A stretch of DNA of 64,000 nt. It comes from Prosthecodimorpha staleyi (GTDB lineage Bacteria; Pseudomonadota; Alphaproteobacteria; Rhizobiales; Ancalomicrobiaceae). A program made the position numbers and the translations under genes. Below the pieces are notes generated by a model. That model was not told the origin of the DNA and made no database searches. It worked only from the letters and a program-made list of their open reading frames with translations. Numbering within the stretch: the stretch's first letter is position 1; every line of letters begins with the position of its first letter. Positions 52,260 to 60,807 of this stretch are shown piece by piece. The DNA lies in the NCBI RefSeq assembly GCF_018729455.1, contig NZ_JAHHZF010000011.1:1-64000 (forward strand). The letters are read 5' to 3'.

Positions 52260-52454
52260 ATGCCGCATATCCTGATCATCGCCGCCGCCGGTGCGGCCGC
52301 ACTTGCCGGATACAAGCTCTTGAAGCGGGAAATGGGGCGTGTCGGACGTTCGCTCGGCGAACTGCGCGAGGCGGAAGCCCGGACTCCGGTGCGCGGTGGG
52401 ACGCTCGTGCGCGGTGCCGACGGGGTCTATCGTCCGGTCGACCGCCAGGGCTGA
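52260..52454 (+). CDS. Small protein with N-terminal membrane helix
   Basis: A 64-residue protein: a short hydrophobic helix (ILIIAAAGAAALAGYKLL) followed by a basic turn and GTLVRGADGVYRPVDRQG. GAGGG precedes the ATG. Similar tiny proteins ending in LVRDPxTGVYRP are, to my recollection, found downstream of S49 protease genes in related bacteria, which supports a real gene. Function unknown. Confidence 0.65.
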   Translation: MPHILIIAAAGAAALAGYKLLKREMGRVGRSLGELREAEARTPVRGGTLVRGADGVYRPVDRQG

Positions 52455-52510
52455 GCCCGATCGGCGGGGTTGCCGTTCCATGTCCGGTGGCCGCTCGCGG
52501 AGCGGCAGTG

Positions 52511-52560
52511 GGTCAATGGACCGTAGGCGGTCAATGGACCGTAGGCGGTCAATGGACCGT
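52511..52560. repeat. Three tandem 18-bp repeats
   Basis: GGTCAATGGACCGTAGGC occurs at 52511 and 52529, and a third, slightly changed unit starts at 52547. Each contains the inverted repeat GGTC-AATG-GACC. The third unit overlaps the 3' end of the minus-strand gene at 52549, so each unit carries a copy of that gene's last codons and stop on the minus strand. Confidence 0.85.
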
Positions 52561-52752
52561 GGCCGAAAAGGAACCGGCCAGCAGTTCGAAGCGGCGACCG
52601 AGCATGCGCTCCTGCAGCAGGAGGGCGTCGATCTCGTCGACCAGCGACGAATCGTAGGCGTCGATATAGTCCGCCATGGGATCGATCTCGACGCGGATCG
52701 CGGAGCGTGCGACGGAAGTCGCCATAAATCTTAACTTGTAACGACAGTCCAT
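52549..52752 (-). CDS. Small protein of unknown function
   Basis: A 67-residue protein beginning MDCRYKLRFMATSVARSAIR, with a helical acidic centre (DAYDSSLVDEIDALLLQERM). GAGGGAG stands six bases before the ATG 52752, which supports translation. The last codons lie inside an 18-bp tandem repeat. No domain recognised, no signal peptide. Confidence 0.55.
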   Translation of the reverse strand: MDCRYKLRFMATSVARSAIRVEIDPMADYIDAYDSSLVDEIDALLLQERMLGRRFELLAGSFSATVH

Positions 52753-52955
52753 GATCGGCTCCCTCGTCGGTCGTGGGTAAAACGCCTCAGCCCGACAGCG
52801 GTTTCGTACTTGTTGCAGAATTGTTAACGCACCCGGGCTGAACTGGAACTGAACGCGCCGGTCATGTTGGGTTTGTCCACCGGTCAGAGTGTCGCTGGCG
52901 GCGGGCCGGAGGCCGGTCCGCCGCCAGGGCCTGCTGGCCCACGGCGCGTCTCGGA

Positions 52956-53312
52956 TCAGTCGTCCACGATCGTATCGCGGCACCGATAGATGTAGGTGGC
53001 GCCGAAGCGTTCGTAGACGAACCGATCCGGGCAGGCCTCGCCGACATGGCGCGCCGCCAGATGCGGCAGCGGCCGCGGGCGGGGATGCCGGTGGACGGCG
53101 CCCGGACCGCCGGGGATGTTGCCCGGTTCGCCGAGACGCAGGATCCCGTCGGAACCGCCCGATCCGCCGTTGCCGCCGGGTTCGCCCGTGCCGCCGGCGC
53201 CGTTGCCGCCACGCCCCCCGCCGGTGTCGGCGGCGAGAGCCAGCGAGGCACCGCCGATCACGGCGACGGAGGCGAGCGCGAGGGTTGCGGCCAAGAGAAG
53301 CGACTTCATCAT
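52956..53312 (-). CDS. Small secreted glycine-rich protein
   Basis: A 118-residue exported protein. Signal peptide LLLAATLALASVAVIGGASL, then a glycine-rich stretch (GGGRGGNGAGGTGEPGGNGG) and a Pro/His/Arg segment (HRHPRPRPLPH). A compact end has two cysteines (EACPDRF and YRCRDTIV) and aromatic residues (FVYERFGATYIY). The C-terminal unit might bind a surface or ligand; no family recognised. AAAGGACG precedes ATG 53312. Confidence 0.65.
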   Translation of the reverse strand: MMKSLLLAATLALASVAVIGGASLALAADTGGGRGGNGAGGTGEPGGNGGSGGSDGILRLGEPGNIPGGPGAVHRHPRPRPLPHLAARHVGEACPDRFVYERFGATYIYRCRDTIVDD

Positions 53313-53555
53313 CGTCACGTCCTTTCGGTTTCGCCCGCAGCCATTCGGTTTGCGGGCATCATGCCATCCAGGCGGAACTTCGTTGCTTCCAATGGGATTG
53401 ATGATCGCCTTCCCGGCTTGAACCTGCCCTGAGCGCGGCATTCATCCGAGAACGGCCGCAAGCGCGACCTTGTCGGCCATCGACAGGCCGGGTCCGGCGT
53501 GAAAGGAATGCGGCCTGAAATCGGCCGAGCGGAAGGGAAGGAGCGGCGGCGCGGC

Positions 53556-54950
53556 ATGAGGATCCTCGATATCGGCCTCACCGATCCGATCGCGGCGGCG
53601 CTCAGCCTCGCCGGTCTTCCGGGCCTCTGCGTCCTGGAAAGCGCCATGCGCGACCCTGCGCTCGGACGCTTCTCCTCGGTCGCGGCCGATCCTTTCGGGG
53701 TCTTCACGGTCGTCGGCGGGACCGCCTTCTGGAACGGCGCCGCGCTCGAAGGCGATCCGCTGGAGGCGCTGGGCGCGCGGCTCGCGCTCTATCCGCAAGG
53801 CACCGTGCCGGGTCCGGGACCGTTCCAGGGCGGTGCGGCCGGCTATCTCGGCTACGAACTCGGCCGGGCGCTCGAAAGCCTGCCCGAGCCGGCCGTGCCG
53901 GAGCCTTCGATCCCCGATATGCGGCTCGGCTTCTACGACGTGGTCGTCTCCTTCGACCACGTCACCGGGCGCACCGCGATCGTCTCGACCGGCTGGCCCG
54001 AGCAGGACCCTGAGGCCCGCGCGGCCCGGGCCGAGGCGCGCGCCGCCGATTTCGCCGCGCGGCTGGCCCGGCCGGGCGCACCGCCCGAAGGGCCCGGCAC
54101 GGCGACGCTGGCCTGGATGTCGAACTTCACCCGCGCCGACTACGAGACGGCGGTCGCCCGCGTGGTCGAATGGATCCGCGCCGGCGATATCTTCCAGGCC
54201 AATCTGGCGCAGCGCTTCGCCGCCCGCCTGCCGGAGGACTTCGACCCGCTCGCCTTCTACCTGCGTCTGCGGCACGTCAACCCGGCGACCTTCGCTGCCT
54301 ATCTCGATTGCGACGGCTTCGCGGTCGCCTCCTCCTCGCCGGAACGCTTCGTGCGGCTCGCCGACGGCGAGGTCGAGGCCCGGCCGATCAAGGGCACGGC
54401 GAAGCGCTCGCCGGATGCCCACGAGGATGCCGCGCACGCCGCCGAACTGATGGCCTCGGCCAAGGACCGCGCCGAGAACGTGATGATCGTCGACCTGCTG
54501 CGCAACGACCTGTCGCGCGTCTGCCGGGCCGAGAGCGTCGAGGTGCCGGCGCTGTGCGGGCTCGAAAGCTATGCCTCGGTGCATCATCTCGTCTCGGTCG
54601 TGACCGGACGGCTGGAGCCGGGTCTGGGTGCGGTCGACCTGATCCGGGCCAGCTTCCCGGGCGGCTCGATCACCGGGGCGCCGAAGATCCGCGCCATGGA
54701 GATCATCACCGAACTGGAGCGCCACGCGCGCGGCGTCTATTGCGGCGCGATCGGATGGCTCGGCTTCGACGGTGCCATGGACCTCAACATCGCCATCCGC
54801 ACCGTGACCTTTCGCGGCGGCGAGGCGGTGTTCCATGCCGGCGGCGGCGTGACGCTTCTGAGCGATCCGGCGGCCGAATACGAGGAGACGCTGGTCAAGG
54901 CGGCCCGCATCTTCGCCGCCTTCAGGCCCGATCGGAACGCCCCGGCCTGA
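53556..54950 (+). CDS. pabB: Aminodeoxychorismate synthase component I (PabB)
   Basis: Converts chorismate and ammonia to 4-amino-4-deoxychorismate. The 464-residue protein has the chorismate-binding core: SNFTRADYETAVARV, ASSSPERFVRL, PIKGTAKR with the lysine characteristic of PabB (TrpE has Ala there), and SFPGGSITGAPKIRAMEII. The start at ATG 53556 fits the family; upstream in-frame GTG and ATG would add up to 19 residues. First gene of pabB-pabA-pabC. 4-Aminobenzoate feeds folate and, through MptG, H4MPT. Confidence 0.92.
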   Translation: MRILDIGLTDPIAAALSLAGLPGLCVLESAMRDPALGRFSSVAADPFGVFTVVGGTAFWNGAALEGDPLEALGARLALYPQGTVPGPGPFQGGAAGYLGYELGRALESLPEPAVPEPSIPDMRLGFYDVVVSFDHVTGRTAIVSTGWPEQDPEARAARAEARAADFAARLARPGAPPEGPGTATLAWMSNFTRADYETAVARVVEWIRAGDIFQANLAQRFAARLPEDFDPLAFYLRLRHVNPATFAAYLDCDGFAVASSSPERFVRLADGEVEARPIKGTAKRSPDAHEDAAHAAELMASAKDRAENVMIVDLLRNDLSRVCRAESVEVPALCGLESYASVHHLVSVVTGRLEPGLGAVDLIRASFPGGSITGAPKIRAMEIITELERHARGVYCGAIGWLGFDGAMDLNIAIRTVTFRGGEAVFHAGGGVTLLSDPAAEYEETLVKAARIFAAFRPDRNAPA

Positions 54951-55052
54951 GGCCGGTCCGCGACCGCAAGGCGACTTGACGGTTCGCCGTCCACGCCCGA
55001 CATGATCGGACGGTGCGGGGGCGAAGCCCGGCGGCGGAGGTATCAGGGTCCA

Positions 55053-55661
55053 GTGATCCTCGTGATCGACAATTACGACAGCTTCGTCGCCAATGTGGCG
55101 CGCTATTTCCGCGTGCTCGGCGCCGAAACGCGGCTGGTGCGCAACGACCGGATCGGCCTCGATGGCATCCGCGCGCTGGCCCCCGACGCCATCGTGATCT
55201 CGCCCGGACCGTGCACCCCGGCCGAGGCCGGCATTTCGAACGCGGCGATCGCGGCGCTCTCGGGCCAGATCCCGATCCTCGGCATCTGCCTCGGCCATCA
55301 GTGCATGGGGGCGGTCTGGGGCGAGCGGGTGACGCGGGCGAAGACGCCGATGCACGGCCGCGCCTCGATGATCGCCCATGACGGCACCGGGCTTTTCGCA
55401 GGCCTGCCGAACCCGCTCGAGGTCGGCCGCTATCACTCCCTGGTGGTCGAGATCGACCGGCCGGAGGCCAGTCCGTTGCGGATCACGGCGCGCTCGGAAG
55501 ACGGCGAGATCATGGGTCTCGAACACCGCCAGCACCCGACCTGGGGCGTGCAGTTCCACCCCGAATCCGTGCTGACGGAGGGCGGGCTGGTGATGTGCGC
55601 CAACTTCCTGCGCCTGGCCGCCGACTGGCGTGCCGGCCGTCCCGTCCGGTCGGTCGCGTGA
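55053..55661 (+). CDS. pabA: Aminodeoxychorismate synthase component II, glutamine amidotransferase (PabA)
   Basis: Provides ammonia from glutamine to PabB. The 202-residue class I amidotransferase starts at GTG 55053 (MILVIDNYDSFVANVARYF). It has the nucleophile Cys79 in LGICLGHQCMG, the oxyanion region ISPGPCTP, and the His/Glu pair in GVQFHPESVLTEGG. It might also serve anthranilate synthase, but location between pabB and pabC indicates 4-aminobenzoate synthesis. It overlaps pabC by 4 bases. Confidence 0.93.
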   Translation: MILVIDNYDSFVANVARYFRVLGAETRLVRNDRIGLDGIRALAPDAIVISPGPCTPAEAGISNAAIAALSGQIPILGICLGHQCMGAVWGERVTRAKTPMHGRASMIAHDGTGLFAGLPNPLEVGRYHSLVVEIDRPEASPLRITARSEDGEIMGLEHRQHPTWGVQFHPESVLTEGGLVMCANFLRLAADWRAGRPVRSVA

Positions 55662-56515
55662 GCGCGATCTTCCTCAACGGGCGTCTGGTCGAACAGGCCG
55701 CGATCGATCCGTCCGACCGCGGCTTCCTGCTCGGCGACGGTCTGTTCGATACCGCAACGCTGTTCGGCGGCCGGGTCTGGCGGCGCGACGATCATCTGGC
55801 GCGCCTCATCGCCGGTGCGGACCGGATCGGCATTCCGATCGGGCGCGACCGGATCGAGGCCGCCTTCGACGCGCTGGCGCCGCTCGCCCCGGCCGCGGGC
55901 GCGGTCCTCCGCACCACGCTGACCCGCGGTCCCGGCCCACGCGGGCTGAAGCCGCCGGCCGAACCCCGGCCGACGCTCCTGGCGACGCTCGCGCCCTGGA
56001 CACCGGACCTGGTGTTCCGCCCGGTCCGCGCCGCGCTGGCCGAGGCGCGCCGGAACGACCGCTCGCCAACCGGCGCGATCAAGTCGCTCGGCTATCTCGA
56101 TGCCGTGCTGGAGACCGAGCGCGCCGCCGGGCGCGGTTTCGACGACGCGGTCCTGCTCGACACGGCCGAGCGCGTCGCCTCGTCGACGATGGCCAATCTG
56201 TTCGTCCTGAAAGGCCGGCGGCTGAAGACGCCGCGTCTCGCCGGGGCGGTGCTGCCGGGCATCGTGCGCGCGCGCGTCCTGGCCCTGGCGCCCTTGCTCG
56301 GCCTCGGCGTCGAGGAGACCGATCTCGACATCGCCGATCTTGCCGCAGCGGACGGCCTGTTCCTGACCAACAGCGTACGGCTGGTCACACCGGTCGAGGC
56401 CTTCGAGGATCGCCGCTACGATCCGGCCGCCTGCGGGCCGGCGCGTCTGATCCTGGAGATGCTGAGGGCCGACATCGAGGCCGAATGCGGCGTCACGCTG
56501 CCGCTCGGTGGCTGA
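55658..56515 (+). CDS. pabC: Class IV aminotransferase, probable aminodeoxychorismate lyase (PabC)
   Basis: A 285-residue PLP enzyme of fold type IV. It starts at GTG 55658 overlapping the pabA stop (GTGA). Features are DRGFLLGDGLFDTATLFGG, the PLP lysine in GAIKSLGYLDAV, and ASSTMANLFVLKG, the cofactor phosphate region. PabC cleaves aminodeoxychorismate to 4-aminobenzoate and pyruvate. Sequence alone does not exclude a D-amino-acid or branched-chain aminotransferase, but the operon decides. Confidence 0.88.
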   Translation: MSAIFLNGRLVEQAAIDPSDRGFLLGDGLFDTATLFGGRVWRRDDHLARLIAGADRIGIPIGRDRIEAAFDALAPLAPAAGAVLRTTLTRGPGPRGLKPPAEPRPTLLATLAPWTPDLVFRPVRAALAEARRNDRSPTGAIKSLGYLDAVLETERAAGRGFDDAVLLDTAERVASSTMANLFVLKGRRLKTPRLAGAVLPGIVRARVLALAPLLGLGVEETDLDIADLAAADGLFLTNSVRLVTPVEAFEDRRYDPAACGPARLILEMLRADIEAECGVTLPLGG

Positions 56516-56546
56516 CCGGAACGGCCGGGAGCCGGCGTCCCCGGTA

Positions 56547-56825
56547 TCACTCGTCTTCCTGATAGAGTTCGAGGGTGACGGTGCGGACCGTCACGTTGCC
56601 GAGCCAGGCATTGCGGTCGGCGCCGGTGGTCGCGTCGGTGGTCGAACCCGGCAGGTTCGAGAACAGGTCGTAAAGCGCGGTGCTCGATCCCGGCGCCGCG
56701 GCGACCAGTTGCTCGGCCTCCTTCTCCTCGGCATCGGTCGTGTTGGTCTGGTCGTCCGAAGCCGTCGACAGGCTGGTCGTCAGCTGTGCAGTCAAAGAGG
56801 ACAGGGCCGAGGTGATCGCGGTCAT
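56547..56825 (-). CDS. Small acidic protein of unknown function
   Basis: A 92-residue protein beginning TAITSALSSLTAQLTTSLST, followed by a strongly acidic stretch (DDQTNTTDAEEKEAEQL), then ALYDLFSNLPG, and a final beta-like segment NVTVRTVTLELYQEDE. AAAGGA lies eight bases before ATG 56825. It has no signal peptide. The Ser/Thr-rich N-terminus is reminiscent of secreted or flagellin-like small proteins. No family recognised. Confidence 0.55.
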   Translation of the reverse strand: MTAITSALSSLTAQLTTSLSTASDDQTNTTDAEEKEAEQLVAAAPGSSTALYDLFSNLPGSTTDATTGADRNAWLGNVTVRTVTLELYQEDE

Positions 56826-56952
56826 GACGGGGTTCCTTTGCGCCGGCGGCGGCATCATGCGACCCGGCCGATGCCCCGGCTGTGCCGTATGGCACAGTTG
56901 ATGGTATCGGAATACCGCCGGCAAAGATCCGAAACACGAATCCGGCGGGTGC

Positions 56953-57070
56953 CTAGAGCCTGTCCCGTCTGGATCGAAGCGATCCAGACGAAAAGGACTG
57001 GCTCAAGGTGTTGATGCTGGAGCATTTCCTTATGGATCGGATGATTCCATCCGATCCGGAAATGCTCTAG
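56953..57070 (-). repeat. 115-bp palindromic repeat, copy 2 (inverted)
   Basis: The reverse complement of the repeat at 51079-51191 with few changes: CTAGAGCCTGTCCCGTCTGG..., the spacer reversed (ACTGGCTCAAGGTGTTGATG), and the second hairpin ending in AATGCTCTAG. With copy 1 it brackets the S49, small-protein and pab genes. Confidence 0.85.
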
Positions 57071-57153
57071 GCACGGTGCGGCCGGTCCCGGCGATTGACC
57101 CGCCCTGCCCGCGCCGTTACGGTCCCGGCACATTTTCGAACCGGCGAAAGCAC

Positions 57154-58089
57154 ATGATCGACCCCAGCCTGCCCGCCCATATGCGCCCGGACCGCTCGTT
57201 CCAGGGTCTCATCCTGACGCTGCAGCGCTTCTGGGCGGACTATGGCTGCGTGATCCTGCAGCCCTACGACATGGAGGTCGGCGCCGGCACCTTCCATCCG
57301 GCGACCACGCTGCGCGCGCTCGGCCCCAATCCGTGGCGCGCCGCCTATGTGCAGCCCTCGCGCCGGCCGAAGGACGGCCGCTACGGCGAGAACCCGAACC
57401 GGCTGCAGCATTATTATCAGTATCAGGTGATCCTGAAGCCGAACCCGCCGAACCTGCAGGAGCTCTATCTGAAGAGCCTCTATGCGATCGGCATCGACCC
57501 CGCGCTGCACGACATCCGCTTCGTCGAGGACGACTGGGAGAGCCCGACGCTGGGCGCCTGGGGTCTCGGCTGGGAATGCTGGTGCGACGGCATGGAGGTC
57601 AGCCAGTTCACCTATTTCCAGCAGGTCGCCGGCTTCGAATGCGCGCCGGTCTCCGGCGAACTGACCTACGGCCTGGAACGGCTGGCCATGTATGTGCAGG
57701 GCGTCGACAATGTCTACGACCTCAACTTCAACGGCCGCGAGGGCGCCGAGAAGGTGACCTATGGCGACGTTTTCCTGCAGGCCGAGCAGGAATATTCGCG
57801 GCACAATTTCGAGCATTCCGACGCCGAGATGCTGTTCGACCTGTTCGGCAAGGCCGAGGCCGCCTGCCGGAAATATCTCGAGGCCGGCTGGTCGGGCGAC
57901 CGCCACCTGATGGCGCTGCCGGCCTATGACCAGTGCATCAAGGCGAGCCACGTCTTCAACCTGCTCGACGCCCGCGGCGTGATCTCGGTGACCGAGCGGC
58001 AGAGCTACATCCTGCGCGTCCGCGAACTCGCCAAGGCCTGCGGCGCCGCCTGGCTCGCCACCGAAGCCGGCGGCAAGGCTGCGGCCTGA
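57154..58089 (+). CDS. glyQ: Glycyl-tRNA synthetase alpha subunit
   Basis: Catalytic subunit of the bacterial alpha2-beta2 glycyl-tRNA synthetase. The 311-residue protein starts at ATG 57154. It is highly conserved: [59 protein letters not shown] and [20 protein letters not shown]. Normally glyS for the beta subunit follows directly or within a few genes; here the next 800 bases are non-coding and the next gene encodes a caspase fusion, so glyS must lie elsewhere. Confidence 0.97.
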   Translation: MIDPSLPAHMRPDRSFQGLILTLQRFWADYGCVILQPYDMEVGAGTFHPATTLRALGPNPWRAAYVQPSRRPKDGRYGENPNRLQHYYQYQVILKPNPPNLQELYLKSLYAIGIDPALHDIRFVEDDWESPTLGAWGLGWECWCDGMEVSQFTYFQQVAGFECAPVSGELTYGLERLAMYVQGVDNVYDLNFNGREGAEKVTYGDVFLQAEQEYSRHNFEHSDAEMLFDLFGKAEAACRKYLEAGWSGDRHLMALPAYDQCIKASHVFNLLDARGVISVTERQSYILRVRELAKACGAAWLATEAGGKAAA

Positions 58090-58286
58090 CGGGGGCGGCC
58101 GCGCATCGGATGACGCGCCGGATCGCGGTCCGGGCCGACAATCCGGAAGAGGTTTCGGGCCTGATCCCCCATCCGGCCGCACGCCGTCGAAACGGCGGTT
58201 CGGAACGGGAATTCGAGATCTCGGGCGACGAGGCCTGCGGAGGCCGAGATCTGAGCCGGAAACTCGGCCACGGTTTCGGGTTCGGT

Positions 58287-58342
58287 CCCCCTCATCCGCC
58301 CTTCGGGCACCTTCTCCCCCCTTCAGGGGGCGAAGGGGAAGG
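58287..58342 (+). repeat. Composite palindromic repeat, copy 2
   Basis: It shares CCCCTCATCCGCCCTTCGGG and CACCTTCTCCCCC with the repeat at 4381, followed by CTTCAGGGGGCGAAGGGGAA closing the inner hairpin. It lies in the 813-base gap 58090-58902, which has no supportable gene. Confidence 0.75.
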
Positions 58343-58558
58343 AGCCAGGAGGTCGTTGGGAAGGGGGCGGGGCGGCATCGCAGCCGCGGCCGTAGATTAG
58401 GGTTCGCGGAGGCTGAGATGCGGGCTGCGGGGTTCAGGAGTTTGAAGAATGGGTGCGCACGAACCGCGGCGCTGAGAGCGTAGGATATGAGGTTCAGGGC
58501 CTCGAGGACCGCCACGAGGCCTCCATCGCGCCCTTTTGCACAGCCCATCAACAGATTA

Positions 58559-58619
58559 TCCCCTTCTCCCCCCTTCAGGGGGCGAAGGGGAAGGTGCCGG
58601 GAGGGCGGTGGGATGGGGG
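58559..58619 (-). repeat. Composite palindromic repeat, copy 3 (inverted)
   Basis: CCCCTTCTCCCCCCTTCAGG, GGGCGAAGGGGAAGGTGCC and GGGAGGGCGGTGGGATGGGG form the same element in opposite orientation to copy 2, about 215 bases further on. The two may form a large cruciform upstream of the caspase gene. Confidence 0.7.
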
Positions 58620-58902
58620 ACGGGGCCGCGGGATCGGAGACGGGCGCCGCGGGGGGCGGCTGTCGGATCTCGCTTTTGGGCATTCAGGCAAAAACCCGAG
58701 GGCGGATGCCCCGAGGCGCAGATTGCGGTCGGTTCGGGCGGTCATCGGACCGTCTCCTCGCTGCCTATCGTTCCCCTTGTCGCCGGTCGGGGCAAAAGAC
58801 TGTATCAAGCCCCCGCTACGGGTCCCATTCGGTTGCGGGGTCGTGCCCTTGCGTGAGGGGGTATCGATCTTCATCATCGGATTGATGGTGGAGACTGTTG
58901 TT

Positions 58903-60807
58903 ATGAGATTTTGCCGCCTGCTCGGTTACGGGCTTCTCGGTCTTCTTCTTGCAATCACGACATGCGCTCCGGCTTTGGCCGAGAAGCAGGTGGCGCTGGT
59001 AATCGGCAACGACCGCTATGTCTCCGTGACGCCGCTGCGCAAGGCGGTGAACGACGCGCGGGCGGTGGCGGCGGTCCTGAAGGAGATCGGTTTCGAGGTG
59101 ATCTCGGGCGAGAACCTGAGCCGTCGGGAGTTGAACCGGAAGCTTGGTGAGTTCGATCAGGCGATCGGCCCGGGCGACACGGTGCTGTTCTATTTTGCCG
59201 GCCACGGTGTGGCCCTGGAGGGCAGCAACTACCTGCTTTCGACCGACATGGAGCAACTGCAGCCCGGCGGCGAGAACACGGTCAAGGATGAAGGCTATTC
59301 GGTGAGCGGTCTGATCGAGCGGATCGCGCGGCGAGGCGCCGGCAACCAGATTGTGGTCCTCGATGCCTGCCGGGACAATCCGTTCGCTTCATCGGGCCGC
59401 CGATCTGTCGGGCTGGATCGCGGTCTCGGGCGGGTGGATACCCCGTCGGGCACATTCGTGCTGATGGCTGCGGGCGCCGGCCAGTCGGCGTTGGATCGTC
59501 TTTCGGACAGGGACCCTGATCCGAATTCTGTGTTTACGCGGCAGTTGATCCCGCTATTGCGGACGCCTGGACTGACCCATATCGAGATCGCCAAGCGGCT
59601 GCAAACGGGTGTCCGGACGCTGGCGTCGACGGTCGGGCACAGCCAGCAACCGGCCTATTATGACGAAGTGCCGGGCACGATCGTGATCAATCGGGCGGTA
59701 GGCTCGCCGCCTACGCCCGCGGTCGCCGATCCGGACGCGGCTATGCGGTCGGATTTTGCGATTGCCCAACAGGCGAATTCGCGGGCGGTGTGGCAGGCCT
59801 TCATCGACCGATACAAGTCCGGCTTTCTGATCGAGGCGGCGCGCGAGCGTCTGGCGGCTCTTTCGGCGCCACCCCCAGCCGTCACGACGACGCCGGTCGT
59901 AACGGCACCAGGGAAGATTGAGGTTGCGGGTCTTCCGCCATCGACGCGCCCGGATGGAGGGTCTTGCGACGGGGGTGCGCAGACGGTGTCGCTAGGCAGT
60001 CGGTCGGCCGGCGTTCTGACCTCGTCTGAGGAGCGTTGCCTGAAGGCGAAGGACGAGTTCCGGGAGTGCGCAGACTGCCCTGCGATGGTTGTCGTTCCTG
60101 CGGGGTCGTTCACGATGGGATCGCCGGAGAGCGAGAAGAAGCGTGAAAGCAACGAAGGCCCGCAGCGGACGGTTCGGATTGGGAAGCCATTTGCGGTCGG
60201 CAAGTTTACGGTGAGCTTTGCGGAATGGGATGCATGCGTTGCGGGAGGCGGCTGCAAAGGCTATCGGCCGCTAGTAATAAGGGGTTGGGACCGCGGAATT
60301 TTACCGGTGGTTAATGTGTCGTGGGAGGATGCGCAAGCGTTTGTGACTTGGCTGTCGAAGGTGACTGGGAAGAGTTATCGGCTTCTGACGGAGGCGGAGT
60401 GGGAATACGCAGCGCGGGCTGGCACGACGACGGCGTTCTGGTGGGGCCCGACGATCTCTACAAACCAGGCGAACTACGACGGCAACTATACGTATGCCAG
60501 CAATCAGAAAGGATTGTATAGGATGTATACGCTTCCGGTAGACAGCTTTTCGGCGAACCCATTCGGTCTCTACCAGATGCTCGGTAACGTCAATCAATGG
60601 GTCGAGGACTGTTCTTCCCAGAACTATAAGGATGCACCAACGGACGGCTCAGCAAATGTAATAAAAGGATGTGATACCCGCATTCTACGCGGCGGGTCCT
60701 ATTCCGAGCTGCCGTGGAGACTTCGTGCCGCTCAACGTTTCTGGACCTACCCCTTCAACCGGGACCTTCGTTACGGCTTCCGTGTTGCGAGAACATTAAA
60801 TCCATAG
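58903..60807 (+). CDS. Secreted caspase-like protease fused to an FGE-sulfatase-type domain
   Basis: A 634-residue exported protein. The signal peptide GLLGLLLAITTCAPALA is followed by a caspase p20 domain (about 28-260) with catalytic His101 in YFAGHGVAL and Cys156 in VVLDACRDNPF. A linker rich in Ala, Pro and Thr (about 265-390) leads to a formylglycine-generating-enzyme/EgtB-type domain (395-634; VPAGSFTMGSPESE, VNVSWEDAQAF, YRLLTEAEWEYAARAG, RGGSY, YGFRVA). The cysteine pair of true formylglycine enzymes is not seen near WRLRAAQRFW, so this part may bind rather than modify. The last 700 bases use fewer GC-rich codons than the first part, as if the domain were joined or acquired separately. 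ATG 58903 has GGAG nine bases before it. Confidence 0.87.
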   Translation: MRFCRLLGYGLLGLLLAITTCAPALAEKQVALVIGNDRYVSVTPLRKAVNDARAVAAVLKEIGFEVISGENLSRRELNRKLGEFDQAIGPGDTVLFYFAGHGVALEGSNYLLSTDMEQLQPGGENTVKDEGYSVSGLIERIARRGAGNQIVVLDACRDNPFASSGRRSVGLDRGLGRVDTPSGTFVLMAAGAGQSALDRLSDRDPDPNSVFTRQLIPLLRTPGLTHIEIAKRLQTGVRTLASTVGHSQQPAYYDEVPGTIVINRAVGSPPTPAVADPDAAMRSDFAIAQQANSRAVWQAFIDRYKSGFLIEAARERLAALSAPPPAVTTTPVVTAPGKIEVAGLPPSTRPDGGSCDGGAQTVSLGSRSAGVLTSSEERCLKAKDEFRECADCPAMVVVPAGSFTMGSPESEKKRESNEGPQRTVRIGKPFAVGKFTVSFAEWDACVAGGGCKGYRPLVIRGWDRGILPVVNVSWEDAQAFVTWLSKVTGKSYRLLTEAEWEYAARAGTTTAFWWGPTISTNQANYDGNYTYASNQKGLYRMYTLPVDSFSANPFGLYQMLGNVNQWVEDCSSQNYKDAPTDGSANVIKGCDTRILRGGSYSELPWRLRAAQRFWTYPFNRDLRYGFRVARTLNP

